Numbered from the stretch's first letter, positions 9,538 through 20,529 are shown. The stretch: 64,000 bases of DNA from Anagrus nilaparvatae (GCA_022575985.1 JAKSXM010000007.1:6760501-6824500), one strand, 5' to 3'. The notes: a model not told the origin generated them from the letters alone. A program made the numbers and translations.

Positions 9538-10690
9538 AATTAGTCCAATTAATAAAATGAGGAAAAAGAGTGATTATAATGATTTTTATAATAATTATCC
9601 ACTTTGTTTTGTGCTAAAGTTATTAAATTAATTAAGATTCATAAGAATAAAAAAGCTTTTAAAAGTATAAATTCAAATTAATTAAATCATCGCCAACACC
9701 AAGTCTTTTCAGTTCAACTGTAAAAGAAAAAATTCAAAAGGCTTTTCAATATTCCAACTTGATCCAGAGATACTATTGAGAAATCCACATTTGAATTGAA
9801 AAATAATAGAATGATAGAAGATAATGATATAATTGCTCAAAAACTACAGCTTTTAACAAGATGTAAACTATTAAAGTAAATAATAAGAAAAAAAAGCTCT
9901 AAAATCTTGTAATTGAAGTCCAACAAATCATCGTTAAATCTAATCGGTTCATCAGTACTAGATTAAATTTGAAAGTTTTTATGAATTTTCCAAGTTGGTA
10001 AATGTTTATTATGTAAACTAAACTTGTAACAGGAGTGATCTAAACTACTTCAGTTGAACCCAATAATGTATAAACAAGACACAATAATTGTTATAATAAT
10101 TGTGGACATTCTTAATATTTAGCTTAATTCTATCATTTTAACTCAACTTATGGATAATAAACATTATTAAATAATTATAGTAACTATAAAACCTGAATTG
10201 TAACAACTTGTATCATATAAGTTTTATGAACGCTACAGCTATTCAAACAATGCTCGACTCAACTGATGTAACTATCATTCTTGTCCTAACTCTTGCTTCT
10301 GATGATGAGCATTGTTGTATTCTCAATAATATATCTGGATCAAGTTGGAATATTGAAAAACCTTTTAAATTTTTTCTTTTAGAGTTGAACCGAGAAGATT
10401 TGGTGTTGGCGATGGCTTAATGAACTTGAACTTATACTTTTAAAAGCTTTATTATTCTTATGAATCTTAATTAATTTTATAATTTTAGTACAAAACAAAG
10501 TGGATAATTATTATACAAATCATTATAAATTACATTAATAATTAAGTAATTTTAAAAAAAACTCCAATCTTAGGATGCTCAGAGCTTTTATATTTTGTTT
10601 TCACTTTAAATTTAATTTTATGAGTTATAATAAAGAATTAATTATTAAAGACACTCTTTTTCCTCACTTTATTAATTGGACTGATTATTA
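9538..10690. repeat. Large inverted repeat (foldback-like) with a shared coding-like patch
   Basis: AGTCCAATTAATAAAATGAGG near 9541 returns in reverse complement near 10655-10680. The patches around CATCGCCAACACCAA (9688) and TTGGTGTTGGCGATGG (10398) are also reverse complements, as are the TTGATCCAGA blocks (9761 and 10338). The arms are therefore about 9538-9790 and 10325-10690; the right arm carries an extra insertion. Both arms, read inward to outward, encode the same patch: IANTKS, then KRKN, then KGFSIFQLDP and ILLR. On the minus strand this patch runs on for about 25 more codons (about 10408-10235). I do not recognise it. Confidence 0.6.
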
Positions 10691-10939
10691 TTATTATTGT
10701 TGAATGTATTTGAAAAAGATCAAAATACAGTAACACTCCAGTTTTACATAGTTAATATCAGTAATTACATTGTTGTAAATATATGTTAATATAATATAAT
10801 TGATTTTTATTAAATACAATAAAATAAAGAATCTATATAAATCTATATAAATATTCACCAAACAATCTAGTTTTCCTGCAAATAAAATATAAATTTAGCA
10901 AGAACTTTCTCTAATAAACCTTACAAATATTTTTAATAA

Positions 10940-11131
10940 AGTATATTCTTACTGTGGAATTATCTTAGCGCAAAGTATCAGTTCTTTGAATCCTACTCCA
11001 TCTTCATGCACCTTTGGGATCCAGAAATGAGAAGTTATGGACCATGGATTGCTATAACTTCACCATCTGGTGATCGATCTAAATCATCTCTTGCAAAATT
11101 TATTTATGAAGGAGTTTTTGCTACTTACTAA
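10940..11131 (+). pseudogene. Unidentified ORF fragment, 63 codons
   Basis: An open frame without an obvious ATG start reads ...NYLSAKYQFFESYSIFMHLW, then DPEMRSYGPWIAITSPSGD, and ends KFIYEGVFATY at TAA. Composition and residue mix look coding (Trp, Pro, Gly, ordered hydrophobics) compared with the AT-rich noise around it. Further coding-like sequence follows in other frames (FESFLIPSKPEYEFF near 11172-11217), so it looks like a decayed gene or transposon remnant. No family recognised. Confidence 0.35.
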
Positions 11132-11405
11132 TAATAAGTTCTAACAGGTACTGATACAATACTATATGCCTTTGAATCTTTTCTTATACCGTCAAAACCA
11201 GAATATGAGTTCTTTAAGTAGACTTAATATTATAAATATTCAAGAGCTTGAAAAATACTTCAGAAAACAATCAGCAGGAGCATTAAGATCTTAAAATTAA
11301 AAGTATTACTTTTCGACTGGAAAAAGCTCTTCGTGGAATAAATGTTATCCTTTGATTTTTCTCCAGCTTATTTTAAGCACTGTTTACCACGTTTTGTTAT
11401 TTAAA

Positions 11406-11486
11406 GTAATTTCATATGGAGGTGCATGTGGAATTTCATATGGAACTACATGTGGAATTCCATATAGATTTCCATATGAAATATTA
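11406..11486. repeat. Short tandem repeat of CATATGGAA units (about 24 bp)
   Basis: TTTCATATGGAGGTGCATGT is followed 24 bp later by TTTCATATGGAACTACATGT and then a more diverged third unit, CCATATAGATTTCCATATG. The units contain the palindrome CATATG. Confidence 0.6.
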
Positions 11487-11623
11487 TATTAAAATACATA
11501 TATATTTTCACATTACCGAAGAGTTGCATAAAAGATTTAAATTAAAATTTTAAATTAAAGTTTTAAATAGACTATGTAATTTACATCGGTGTAGAAACAT
11601 TCATATTATTTGGAAATAAAGCA

Positions 11624-13088
11624 TGTTAAATACTATTGGTAAGGTGATGGAGAACATGCTCCGGGCAAGGCTCAGAAAGGCAATCGAGGAGGGCGGTGGT
11701 CTCTCCGAGGAGCAGCATGGTTTTCGTGAAGGGCGTTCCAAACTGCAAACTGCAGGGACGTCCTGCTGGTAACGCTGGACGTCAAAAACGCTTTTAACTC
11801 GGCCAGGTGGGATGACATGATCCGGTATCTCGAGTACGATTTCCAGATACCTAGGTATCTGGGTAACGTACTAAAGGACTAGCTGCGGGACCGGAGACTG
11901 CTCTACGACACGCTCGATGGCAGGCGTGAAAGGGTGTTAAGTGCAGGCATCGCGCAAGGTTCGGTTCTCGGACCGGACCTTTGGAATGCCTTTTACGATG
12001 GCTTGTTGCGCGTTCACCTCCCGGAAGGAGTTTCCCTGATCGGGTACGCCGACGATGTGGCCCTGACCATAACGGGCAGGGACATTGAAGTGACCCAGGA
12101 GAGGTTGAATCTAGTCATGAGACGGATCAACCTCTGGATGGGCGAGCACGGGCTCCAGCTTGCGATCCCAAAAACGGAGATCGTATTGCTGACCCGTCGA
12201 AGGGTTCCCACCGATTTCGAGGTAATTATCGACGACGGCGGAAACCCTCACACGATCCGAACCAGAACATCGGTGAAATACCTGGGAGTTCAGCTTGATA
12301 ACAAGCTGACCTTCTGGGAGCAATTTCAGAGGTTGTGTGAAAGGGCAGCGTCGGTCGCATCCTCCCTGTCAAGGCTCATGGCCAACATCGGGGGACCCAA
12401 ACCAGGGAAGCAAAGGCTCCTGATGTCAGTCGTCAACTCTGTCCTGCTCTACGGATCAGAAGTCTGGGCGAAGACCACGGAAACTGCCAAGTACAGACAT
12501 AAAATATCGTCTGTACAGAGGCAAGCGGCACTGAGGATCGCCTGCGCATACCAGACGGTATCCCTAGAGGCGATCCAGGTCATGGCTTCGGTCATACCCA
12601 TCGACCTGCTAGCACTGGAGCGGAAATTCATCTACGAAAGCGTGGAGGACCGCGAAGTGGCAACCACTCGCGCCCGCTCCAGATCTATGGAAGCCTGGCA
12701 GGAACGATGGAAAAACAACGAAAAGGATAATGCTCGATGGACACGCACACTGATTCCAGATGTGCAGGCATGGATGGGACGACAGCATGGGGAGGTGGAT
12801 TTCTACCTTACCCAATTCTTGACCGGGCACTGGTATTTCCGTGTCATGTTAAAACACTGGCATAAGGTGGCAACAAAGGAGTACTTGCACTGTATGGGCG
12901 TGGATGATACAGTGGAGCACACATTCTTCGAATGTGTTCGCTACTCGGGGGGGCGCACGCCCTTCCCGATTTGGAGGCCGGAGACGGTGGTCCCGGAAAT
13001 GCTACGGAATTCAGAAAACTGGAACAAAGTAGCAGAGTACGTAAGGACCACCTTGTTGCAGAAGAAGGAGGAGGGCTTTCTATCGTAG
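11624..13088 (+). pseudogene. R1-type reverse transcriptase, C-terminal two thirds
   Basis: The first part reads MLNTIGKVMENMLRARLRKA and EEQHGFREGRS. It is then disrupted by a deletion of about 25 codons with a short filler near 11738-11757, and resumes as DVLLVTLDVKNAFNSARWD. A TAG replaces Tyr at about 11879-11881. From 11934 to 13088 the frame is fully open for 384 codons: GIAQGSVLGPDLWNAFYDG, the catalytic IGYADDVALTI, the fingers/thumb region, and a C-terminal CCHC-like CMGVDDTVEHTFFEC ending KKEEGFLS. The endonuclease is missing, so the copy is dead. Confidence 0.9.
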
Positions 13089-13146
13089 AGAGCTCTCCTG
13101 CCCCTAGGCAGGGGGGAAGGCAGCGGCCAGCTGCCTAGGCTGCGCG

Positions 13147-13190
13147 TCCCAAACTGAAGTTATACCTGAAAAGGGAGTTCCGGTTTGGGA
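13147..13190 (+). other. Conserved hairpin in the R1 3' UTR, copy 2
   Basis: TCCCAAACTG (13147-13156) pairs with CGGTTTGGGA (13181-13190) over ten positions, with one G-U. The loop keeps AAGTTATACC, TGAA, AAGGGAGTT, as in copy 1. The outer stem sequence differs from copy 1 on both arms while pairing is kept. Confidence 0.65.
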
Positions 13191-13482
13191 CAAACAAGCG
13201 CGGGGGGTTTAAAGTGTGTTTATCCAGTAAGAATCTGGGGCGTAGCCGGCGACCGCGGTCGCCGGTGGTTTCCCAGTTGTACACTTTGTACAACTGGGCG
13301 GTCATGGAAATTTGCGGGTCTTTAAGGCCCGCAAACACTCCATGGCTGATGTAAGATTCACATATTTCCCTTAAAAAAAAAAAAAAAAAAAAAAAAAATT
13401 TGGAAATAAAGCAATCCCTGACTTATACAATAATCGGTAATTAAATTAATTTTTAAAATTATAAAAAGCAAAAAAAAAACTC

Positions 13483-13740
13483 ATGGCTTACAACGATTTA
13501 ACAACTTTCCCTGTAAGTGTTCTTTTCATAAATCTCTAGCATTTTAATGTTTAATTTTGTTAACAAATAAAGTGTAATAAAATTAATGAAATTAATTTAA
13601 TAAAATTATCCTTTAATTTTGTTAACATATTGGTTTTTCATTTTTAAATTTATTTACAGGATAATGCAACATTTTCAATATCAAAGAATAAAATATATTT
13701 AATTTCTCCGGTGTTTACAGCAGACTATGATAGTAGCGAT
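13483..13740 (+). CDS. Start of a mini-exon family gene (two exons seen)
   Basis: Exon 1 (13483-13512) is ATG plus nine codons, MAYNDLTTFP, ending at CCT|GTAAGT. Exon 2 (13660-13740) follows TTATTTACAG and encodes 27 codons, starting DNATFSISKNK, containing ISPVFTADYDSSD, and ending GAT|GTAAAT. Both exons are phase 0. Exon 2 resembles the 132-nt exons at 7335-9037: DN at the start, KNK in the middle, and the block SP-x-FT before a final DSSD at a GAT|GT donor (compare VSPRFTTSDSS in unit 2). It lies on the opposite strand from that array, about 4.6 kb away. No third exon was found. The family is unrecognised. Confidence 0.45.
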
Positions 13741-14690
13741 GTAAATATACTTTTTAAAAAATTATTAAATGATTTGCAAATGAAAATAGGTAAAAATCAG
13801 AAAAAAAGTTTTAAAAATGTTTTAGAAAGCTTTTAGAAACCTTGATAAAAACTTTTTACTATTAAAATGTTCTAAAAGCTTATTAGTACCAAAATATCTA
13901 AAAAAACTGTAAATTATAACATATTTTTTGATATTTGAACTTAATTTAAAATGTACAGTCGTCTACAGAGCTAATATCCACGACAATTGCAATTTTACAA
14001 TTTTATTTATTGATTTCTTAAAAAAATGAATATTTCTTATTTATACGTGAAGAGGCAATCGAAAAACAGCTTTTGTAACTTGTTAGAATACCTAAAAATA
14101 ACCTCTTATTTTATAATTTACAGTTTCATTTAGATATTTTGTTACAGCAAGCCTTTAGAACATTTTAGCAGTAAACAGATTGTAGCAAGATTTCTAAAAG
14201 TTTTCTAAAACATTTTTAAAACCTTTTTCCTAATTTTTACCGATTTTTATTTGCAAATTGGCACATTACATTAAACTGTACGTAAAATTTTTTTTTTTGA
14301 GATTAGATTTATTACTTGAAATATCATAGTTGGGCCAGTATTTTTCTCTACTGTCAGTTTTGGAAATAAGAAATATCCTAATATTTATAGACAGGGGGGG
14401 GCGTACTTCAAGCATATAATTTTGGGAGGGGGGGCTCAAATGGACTTAAAATAATCCGGGTTTAGGGACTTTTAGAGTAAATCAGGTTTAGGGACTTTAG
14501 GGACTTGGAATAAGTTCGATAAAGGGTTATAGAATAATAAGCATTTTAGGAGCTTAAATTTACATGAGTGCCAATCATTAGCCTAGAATGTCCTAGAATA
14601 TACTAATAGATAATTATTGCATTTTGAAGGTAAAAATATTTGAGAGTAATAAAAATATTAGTATTTTTTATCCGAGGGGCTACTCACCCG
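13741..14690. other. No gene; G-rich patch with TTTAGGGACTT repeats
   Basis: From about 14392 the plus strand is G-rich (two runs of seven to nine G), followed by GGGTTTAGGGACTTTTAGAG and similar lines repeated two to three times. Related text (TCAAATGGGACTTTAGGAGC) occurs at the end of a MITE near 23245 and again near 25215. No ORF of note. Confidence 0.5.
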
Positions 14691-14884
14691 GCCTCCCACG
14701 GCCTCGCAAGGTCTCGCAGGGACTCTCAGGCCTCGTTCGGCCTCGCACGGTCTCGCAGGGTCTCTCTGGCCTCGCAAGGTCTCGCAGGGACTCTCAGGCC
14801 TCGTTGGGCCTCGCACGGTCTCGCAGGGTCTCTCTGGCCTCGCACGGCCTCGCATGTACTCGCAAGGACTGGCATGGACTCGCG
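14691..14884. repeat. GC-rich minisatellite
   Basis: About 19 variants of a 10-bp theme, GGYCTCGCAN, are arranged in higher-order units of 68 bp: GACTCTCAGGCCTCGTT starts at 14721 and again at 14789. The array is an island of high GC in AT-rich sequence. Open frames across it (serine/arginine/leucine-rich) are a by-product of the repeat and are not annotated as genes. Confidence 0.85.
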
Positions 14885-14989
14885 TGAAAAATTCATAAAA
14901 AAATTGAATTTTTAGATGTGACAGAAATTGAAGAAATAAAATGCACAGGCAATTCTTTTTTTATGACATTAATTTATTCTATTGATTTA

Positions 14990-15200
14990 TTATTAAAAAA
15001 ATCGCGCTTAAATTGCACATACATTAACAATTACTGAACGAAATCAGGTTACATTTTTTAAATTTGCATGCATTTTTAAATTATTTAAATTTGATTTTTA
15101 TTAAAAATGGATAATATATTATGGAATTTTCCATGTAATTTATTTATCCTAAAAAAAATCGCGCTTAAATTGCACATAAACTTACAATTAATTAACAATA
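14990..15200. repeat. Local direct duplication
   Basis: AAAAATCGCGCTTAAATTGC followed by ACATA occurs at about 14998 and again near 15157, about 160 bp apart, with similar AT-rich sequence between. Probably a small tandem duplication of non-coding DNA. Confidence 0.6.
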
Positions 15201-15559
15201 ATATAAACGTTAACATTATAAAATTTTTTACATGATGCTCAAAAAAAATTTTTTAAAAAACACTTTGTTATCTTAAGCAGTAAAGTTTATATTTACTTAA
15301 AATGTTTTTATCTATACACTTGCTGAAATACTTTGTTTATCACAAAACATATTGATTATTAAATTTTTGTATCAATTGTTTATTTATATTTTGACTATTA
15401 TGTATAAATAATTATAATTTATTTTTCTAATCGCTGTCAGTTGGCAAGTCATCATTACTATCTTGGTGATGCTCATTACGAAGCTCGTTGTCGATTTTAT
15501 CTGGCACACTATCCACAGTTTTAGGTATTAATATAGACCTATTTCTACTCATGTGTGTT

Positions 15560-16164
15560 TTCATTATATCTTTCATTAAGTTTATTTTTGGCGAGGCATT
15601 TGTGAATATTAACTTTTATTTCGCACGAGGGACATTTTACACTGGCGATTTTGCCGTTATTTAAAATATTGACGAATTCTACATCAAGCAAATTTACTTG
15701 TATATCGTCGAGTACTAATTTTGAATTTCGCAGGCACTTAACGATCTCCGAACGTTCTTAACGTATTTGATCAACACTTAAAGAAATATTATTTGTTGTG
15801 TTTGTCCTTTTTTTTCTATTAAAAAGTTTCCACTTTTTGGAAATGTTACAAATGGTTTCAATTTTGTTTTCATCAGCAGCATTGAATCTAAAATTATTAA
15901 ATCACTATCACTAGCACCAAAATATTCCCTTGGATTTTCAAGGGCTTTTCTAACGTAATCTGGGTGTTTAACAACCGTTAGTAATCTTTGAAGAAACTTG
16001 TCTATTGTAAAACTTTTCATACTGCACACCGCTGTTAACTCTTCAAAGTCATCCAAACCCTCAAATTCGAAAATTCTTTTTAGGTAGTCTGGCAACATAC
16101 GCCCTTTTAGTTGTTTGGATACTAGATTCCAAAAGAATCCACTATCTTCTTTAATATTTTCCAT
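15560..16164 (-). pseudogene. Unidentified protein with a C-terminal CxxC/HxxC motif, frameshifted
   Basis: A minus-strand ATG at 16164 starts MENIKEDSGFFWNLVSKQLK and gives 128 codons, ending at 15778. The style (FFWNLVSKQLKGRMLPDYLK) recalls uncharacterised transposon-associated proteins of insects, but I cannot name the family. Immediately after the stop, another frame continues with coding character past an in-frame TAA (about 15758): SEIVKCLRNSKLVLDDIQ, then VKCPSCEIKVNIHKC, a possible zinc-binding C-x2-C-x8-H-x2-C. One shift plus one stop therefore separate two halves of what was probably one gene. The upstream side lacks a recognisable promoter. Confidence 0.5.
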
Positions 16165-16319
16165 TTCGAACTAAAATTATAAAATAAACAATTTAATTCT
16201 ACAGTGAAAACAAAATTAATTCTCAAATTTATTTAATGAAAAAAATGTTACCTTTAATATTATCAAAGTTTATTTCAAGATTGACTAAAAAACGCAAAAA
16301 ATGCTCTACAAGAAGAATA

Positions 16320-16640
16320 CTGAGTGGATTTGAGAGTAAACACACACCTGATATCAACACAAATAAAAAATTCGTGTATTCTCAATTTTTTTTGTGAATA
16401 TTCAAGAAAAATTGATAATTTACTATTTTTTTTTCGAAAATTTACAAAAAATAGTTGCAAATTTACGAAAAATATTTGTGATTTTACAAATTTTTTCGTA
16501 AATTAACAAAAAAAAATTAAGAATTTTTGAATTTTTCGAGAACTTACTTAATTTAGTAAATTTAAGATTTTTACCAAACATTTGCAAATTTTTTAGAAAA
16601 TTTACTAATTAACAATTACTAATTATACCAAAAAAATGCG
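16320..16640. repeat. Dispersed AT-rich repeat C, copy 1
   Basis: GAAAATTTACAAAAAATAGT near 16437 and the surrounding text (AAGAAAAATTGATAATTTAC; TTAAGAATTTTTGAATTTTTCG) recur in the same order near 61870-62200. Both copies contain short inverted motifs built on AAATTTAC/GTAAATTT. There is no coding content. Confidence 0.65.
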
Positions 16641-16889
16641 ACCAATTGAAAGTAATTTGACTGAAAAATAAGGGAATGGCGAAATTTTGAAAATAGGCTA
16701 AAATTAGTCCCCATATTGTTCTAGAGGGCTAAAAATTTGGCTAGGTGAGTTTTTTATAACACCAAATATAATCTAAAAATTTGAGTCCAATCGGTGACAT
16801 GCGTGCGCCCACTTTTGTATGAAAAGTAATGGATACACCCATAAATATTTCGTAATATTAATTTAACAATTATTGACGTTAGTTTATTC

Positions 16890-16945
16890 ATAAGAAATTA
16901 CGCTAAAGGTCCGGATTCAAATCCCGAAGCTGTACGCATTTTATT
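16890..16945 (+). other. Possible tRNA-derived fragment (B-box side only)
   Basis: GGTCCGGATTCAAATCCCG around 16909 resembles a tRNA T-arm with a B-box. No A-box or cloverleaf could be fitted upstream, so it is not called a tRNA gene. Confidence 0.25.
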
Positions 16946-17264
16946 TTATTCCACTTTTTATTTTTACAAAAAGTTAAATTAATTTAAATAAAAAGTAATT
17001 ATTAATTAATTTATTTTAATTTATTTAAAATTTTATTTTAATTTTTAATGATAAAATTTCATGTTAATTTTTTCATGATAAATTTTTTTGTTAATCCATC
17101 TTGACATAATACATGAGAATTTATAGTAGCTAACTTTCAAAATTTAATTAAAAATATTAATTTGAAAAATTTTTTTTTAACATTCAAGTAAGGTTTTACT
17201 TTCATCCTCTTATAATTAAAAAATTTACCTTTTTTCCATCGATTTTTCAAATAAAATAAAATAT

Positions 17265-17530
17265 AAAATTTTCGCCCTCTCGGGCGTAAAACTCGGCTTA
17301 AAACTTGTCCTGGATTTTTCTGTACTCATTATATGCCTAGGTAGGCAAATATATTTTCTTTCTAGCGGGCCGCAACTCGGCTTCGCCTAATTGATGCTAA
17401 TTAACGTGCAATCTGGGCCATTCTTTTTTTTTGCTCCCTTGGTTAAAAATGTACTATTTAAACACTAGGGGCGAAAAACTTTCTGTGGACACATATCACT
17501 CGCGCTCAAATTTTACGCCCTTGATACTTA
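17265..17530. repeat. Dispersed repeat D, copy 1
   Basis: CGCCCTCTCGGGCGTAAAAC near 17273 and TTTTACGCCCTTGATACTTA near 17512 match, in reverse complement, GTTTTACGCCCGGGAGGGC (33101) and TAAGTATCAAGGGCGTAAAA (32930). The two loci are therefore inverted copies with related ends, probably a non-autonomous element. Confidence 0.6.
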
Positions 17531-17914
17531 ATATACTTTTGTACTTTCAAATGAATGTTTTTGTTTAAATTTTTAGTTTAATTAACATCTTTCTGTAACA
17601 AAACTTATAAGAATAAAAATTCCGAATCAATCAAAAAAATTTTCAGATTAAGTTAGGTTAGGTCGAAAAATGTTTTGTTATTGCTTTAAGTTTTAGTGAA
17701 AAAAAAGAAAAGATTAAATAAAATTATTTCATGATTAATAAAAAAATTGATTGTCAACAATTAGTTGTATAAAAATAAAAATTGCTATTTAATCTTATAA
17801 CGAGGATTTTTAATTAAATATATAATTTTGTGTATTATACCTATATATATATATTAATAAATTTATTATTAAAGAGCGCCATTTTAATATATATGTATAA
17901 GTATAATTAATTTT

Positions 17915-18873
17915 GGCAAAGTGGGGGAGTTCTAAGAAATAGGTATTTATAAGGGGAATTATTATCATATGTGAACATGCACTTACACTAAATGAAATAA
18001 ACACTTATTTATTTATTAGAAAATATTTAAATTAAATTTTATTTATTTATTTATATTGCCTCGTAGGCATTTAAGTTGAAATATGAAATACAATTATATT
18101 AAATACTAAAATAATAAACCCGCGTGGCTTTACATAAAAATATTCGCGATCCGCGCGCAATCACACATACACACACTTTTACGATACCGCGCTAATATAT
18201 CTGCTGCTGGAATCGTCTACTTGTGGATGATGTCTGCTAGGATGCTGAATAATGGTGTAAGCTCGTGGATGCTGATGCAGGATTTTTATCTACTGCTGTC
18301 GGCTTTCTCACTTCACACGATCTTGTTTTTATTTAATATCTGAATATTTCTTGTTATGGCGACCGTAGTCGGTTAATTAATATAATTTATTGATTTATAT
18401 AAATTTAGGCTTCACTTTCAATAATTATCACTTTATAAATAATTATTTAATTTATTTTTTTTAAAAATGGCTCCAAAGCAACACGCGTGTCTTTACCAGG
18501 ATTTTGGCACATGGAGGTGCGAAACCGTGAACTGCTCTATGGACATTGCGCGTGACTTCGCGGTCCAGAGCTAAAACCGGAATGCTCGTTTTGCAAAGGA
18601 AACGGCATGATCTTCTTTTACAGCGCCGTGCGGCTGATACTATAAATCATTATCAGTCAATATGTAAATCTATACTTTTATTGATCGGTGCTGCTTTTTA
18701 TTGATCTTCTATTAGAATATTATTGAACTATAAATAATATATTTGAATTTTGATTGTTGCTAGGCGGAAATCTTCTGTATTTGAGACTCGAGGCGCGCGA
18801 ATATGTGTGTATGTATGTTCGGAAATATTAAATAATTTAATATTTAATATTTGCTTGTAACGGGCAAAAATGC
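17915..18873 (+). repeat. Penelope-type terminal repeat (pLTR), copy 2, inverted relative to copy 1
   Basis: This is a near-complete inverted match of 959-1945 with sharp ends. No RT or GIY-YIG sequence precedes it on the plus strand, so it is a solo terminal repeat or the remains of a heavily truncated element. Together with copy 1 it forms a 16-kb-spaced inverted repeat, which is relevant to inversion or assembly risk. Confidence 0.8.
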
Positions 18874-18999
18874 CTCTTTACAATCTTTAAAAATTTTTTT
18901 TAATTCGCGCCAGTCACAATACTTAATATATGACAAAAGTGACGTAAGGCAGTTATAATACGAGCGTATGCCGCATATTAACTTCGGCGCCTGCTATTT

Positions 19000-20500
19000 A
19001 CAAAAATATATGCACCGTGTACATCATTATAGACCAAGCCCATAAACTGAAAATTTAATTTTTCTTTACTGGCTAAAAAAAGGTGCACTTTTTAAAAAAA
19101 TAGCAGCAATAATTTAAAATTTTAATTGTGCACTTTTTAAAACTAATTGCTATTTTTTACAACACATATTAAAAAAGATACAGGGGTTTGAATTTTCATA
19201 CTTTTACACACAGCACGGAGAAGTTTTTCTCTTGCTGTGGGAAAATGAAAATAGGTAAAATTTTTTTTTGTTGCATTTTTTCAAAAGTGCACTTAAGTAA
19301 AGTTTTTTGGCATAAAAATATTTGCTTCCTTCTCTCATTTTTTAAACCCTATTTTACTGATAAAGGCAAGTAATAGATAGAGAAAAGAGATTTAAGATAA
19401 AGAAAAGTAATTTAATTACATCAAACATATTTACATATTTCGATAATTATTTAAAAATACATTGAGAAATGATTTACTTTAGCTTTGAAAATGATGACTG
19501 AATAATCTAAATACAGTTTAGGGTTAATAATGCCTTACTATTTTATAGAAAACAGTAATTCAAGTCTTACATTTATATTAATAAGTTACTTTATTTAATA
19601 TTATATCTTAATAAATTTATATTTACTGTACTTTGTTTATTAAAAATACATTGACTGGTGTTGACTATTGATTTTAATTAATTAAAAATTTTACTATTTA
19701 TATATTATTTAAATTAATTAACTTTGTAAAACAAAGTCTACTCAATTTTGTCTATTAGACAAATAAATTCTATAATAATAAGATAGATAGATAGATAGAT
19801 AGAACTTTAATTGTCAATAACAAAAGAGTAAATATACATTTCATTGATCATAACTAAAATAAAATGTAATTTAATGGGATAAATGTTAATTGATTAGAAT
19901 ATCAAAAAACAGTGCATTAAGTATTGACTAAGTAATTAATGTTGCTATGATAACAAGTCCGCAGTCCAAGTACGAGCAAATTAGTCATGGGTCTTATGTA
20001 ATTTTATCGATCTAATTTTGCTTGTGTTCAAGTCTAATCTTTTAAAATCCTTGTACTGTATTTAAAACACCACAAATGTTTAATAAAATAGTTTATATTA
20101 TTAGTTTATGTTATAGTTTATGTTATTATATTTATAAATAGTTTTAAAAATAATAATTTAAGTTTTGTACTTGTCTGACTCAGAATTGCCATGGTAAACA
20201 TCGACTTTTAAAAGCCATCAACATTAACAACACGCACAGATAGTTTCCAATAAACAATTTAATAGTAAACTGACAATTGATCGTCCTGGAAGTTTTTTTT
20301 ATTTTGATTTACAATCCAAGTATTGAAAAAGAAAATAGTTTTAAAAGCATCTGAAATTCCAAAGCAAATAGTTTAAAAAACTTATAAAATTCCAAAAAAA
20401 TATACAAAAGCTTAGGTAAGCTCAATTTAAAAATAATTTCATTTTGTTTGATTTTATTGAAGTAAAAGCATTAAAAAAAAATAATTATTTGTTGACTCAA
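19000..20500. other. AT-rich intergenic DNA, no gene seen; GATA microsatellite at 19781-19803
   Basis: Only short AT-rich open frames without conserved motifs are present. The only structure noted is a run of five to six GATA units. Confidence 0.6.
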
Positions 20501-20529
20501 AGAGGAACCATTACTAAATTAAAAATTTT

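Larger units (their letters stand above)
11624..13397 (+). mobile_element. R1-clade non-LTR retrotransposon, copy 2, with target-site duplication
   Basis: The insertion is flanked by the direct repeat TTTGGAAATAAAGCA (11609-11623 and 13399-13413), the second copy directly after an A-run of about 25. It starts inside the RT, so it is a 5'-truncated retrotransposition product. The RT, C-terminal region and 3' UTR are homologous to copy 1, but the main frame is much better preserved, so this copy is probably younger. GC content is sharply higher than in the flanks. Confidence 0.9.

Noticed and set aside
10208..10420. 70-codon plus-strand frame inside the inverted repeat
   Set aside because: The opposite strand carries the patch conserved between both arms, so the plus-strand frame is its shadow.
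14624..14915. Open frames rich in Ser, Arg, Leu and Gly on both strands
   Set aside because: They are produced by the 10-bp GC-rich minisatellite; several phases are open at once, and the peptide is a repeat of the DNA unit.
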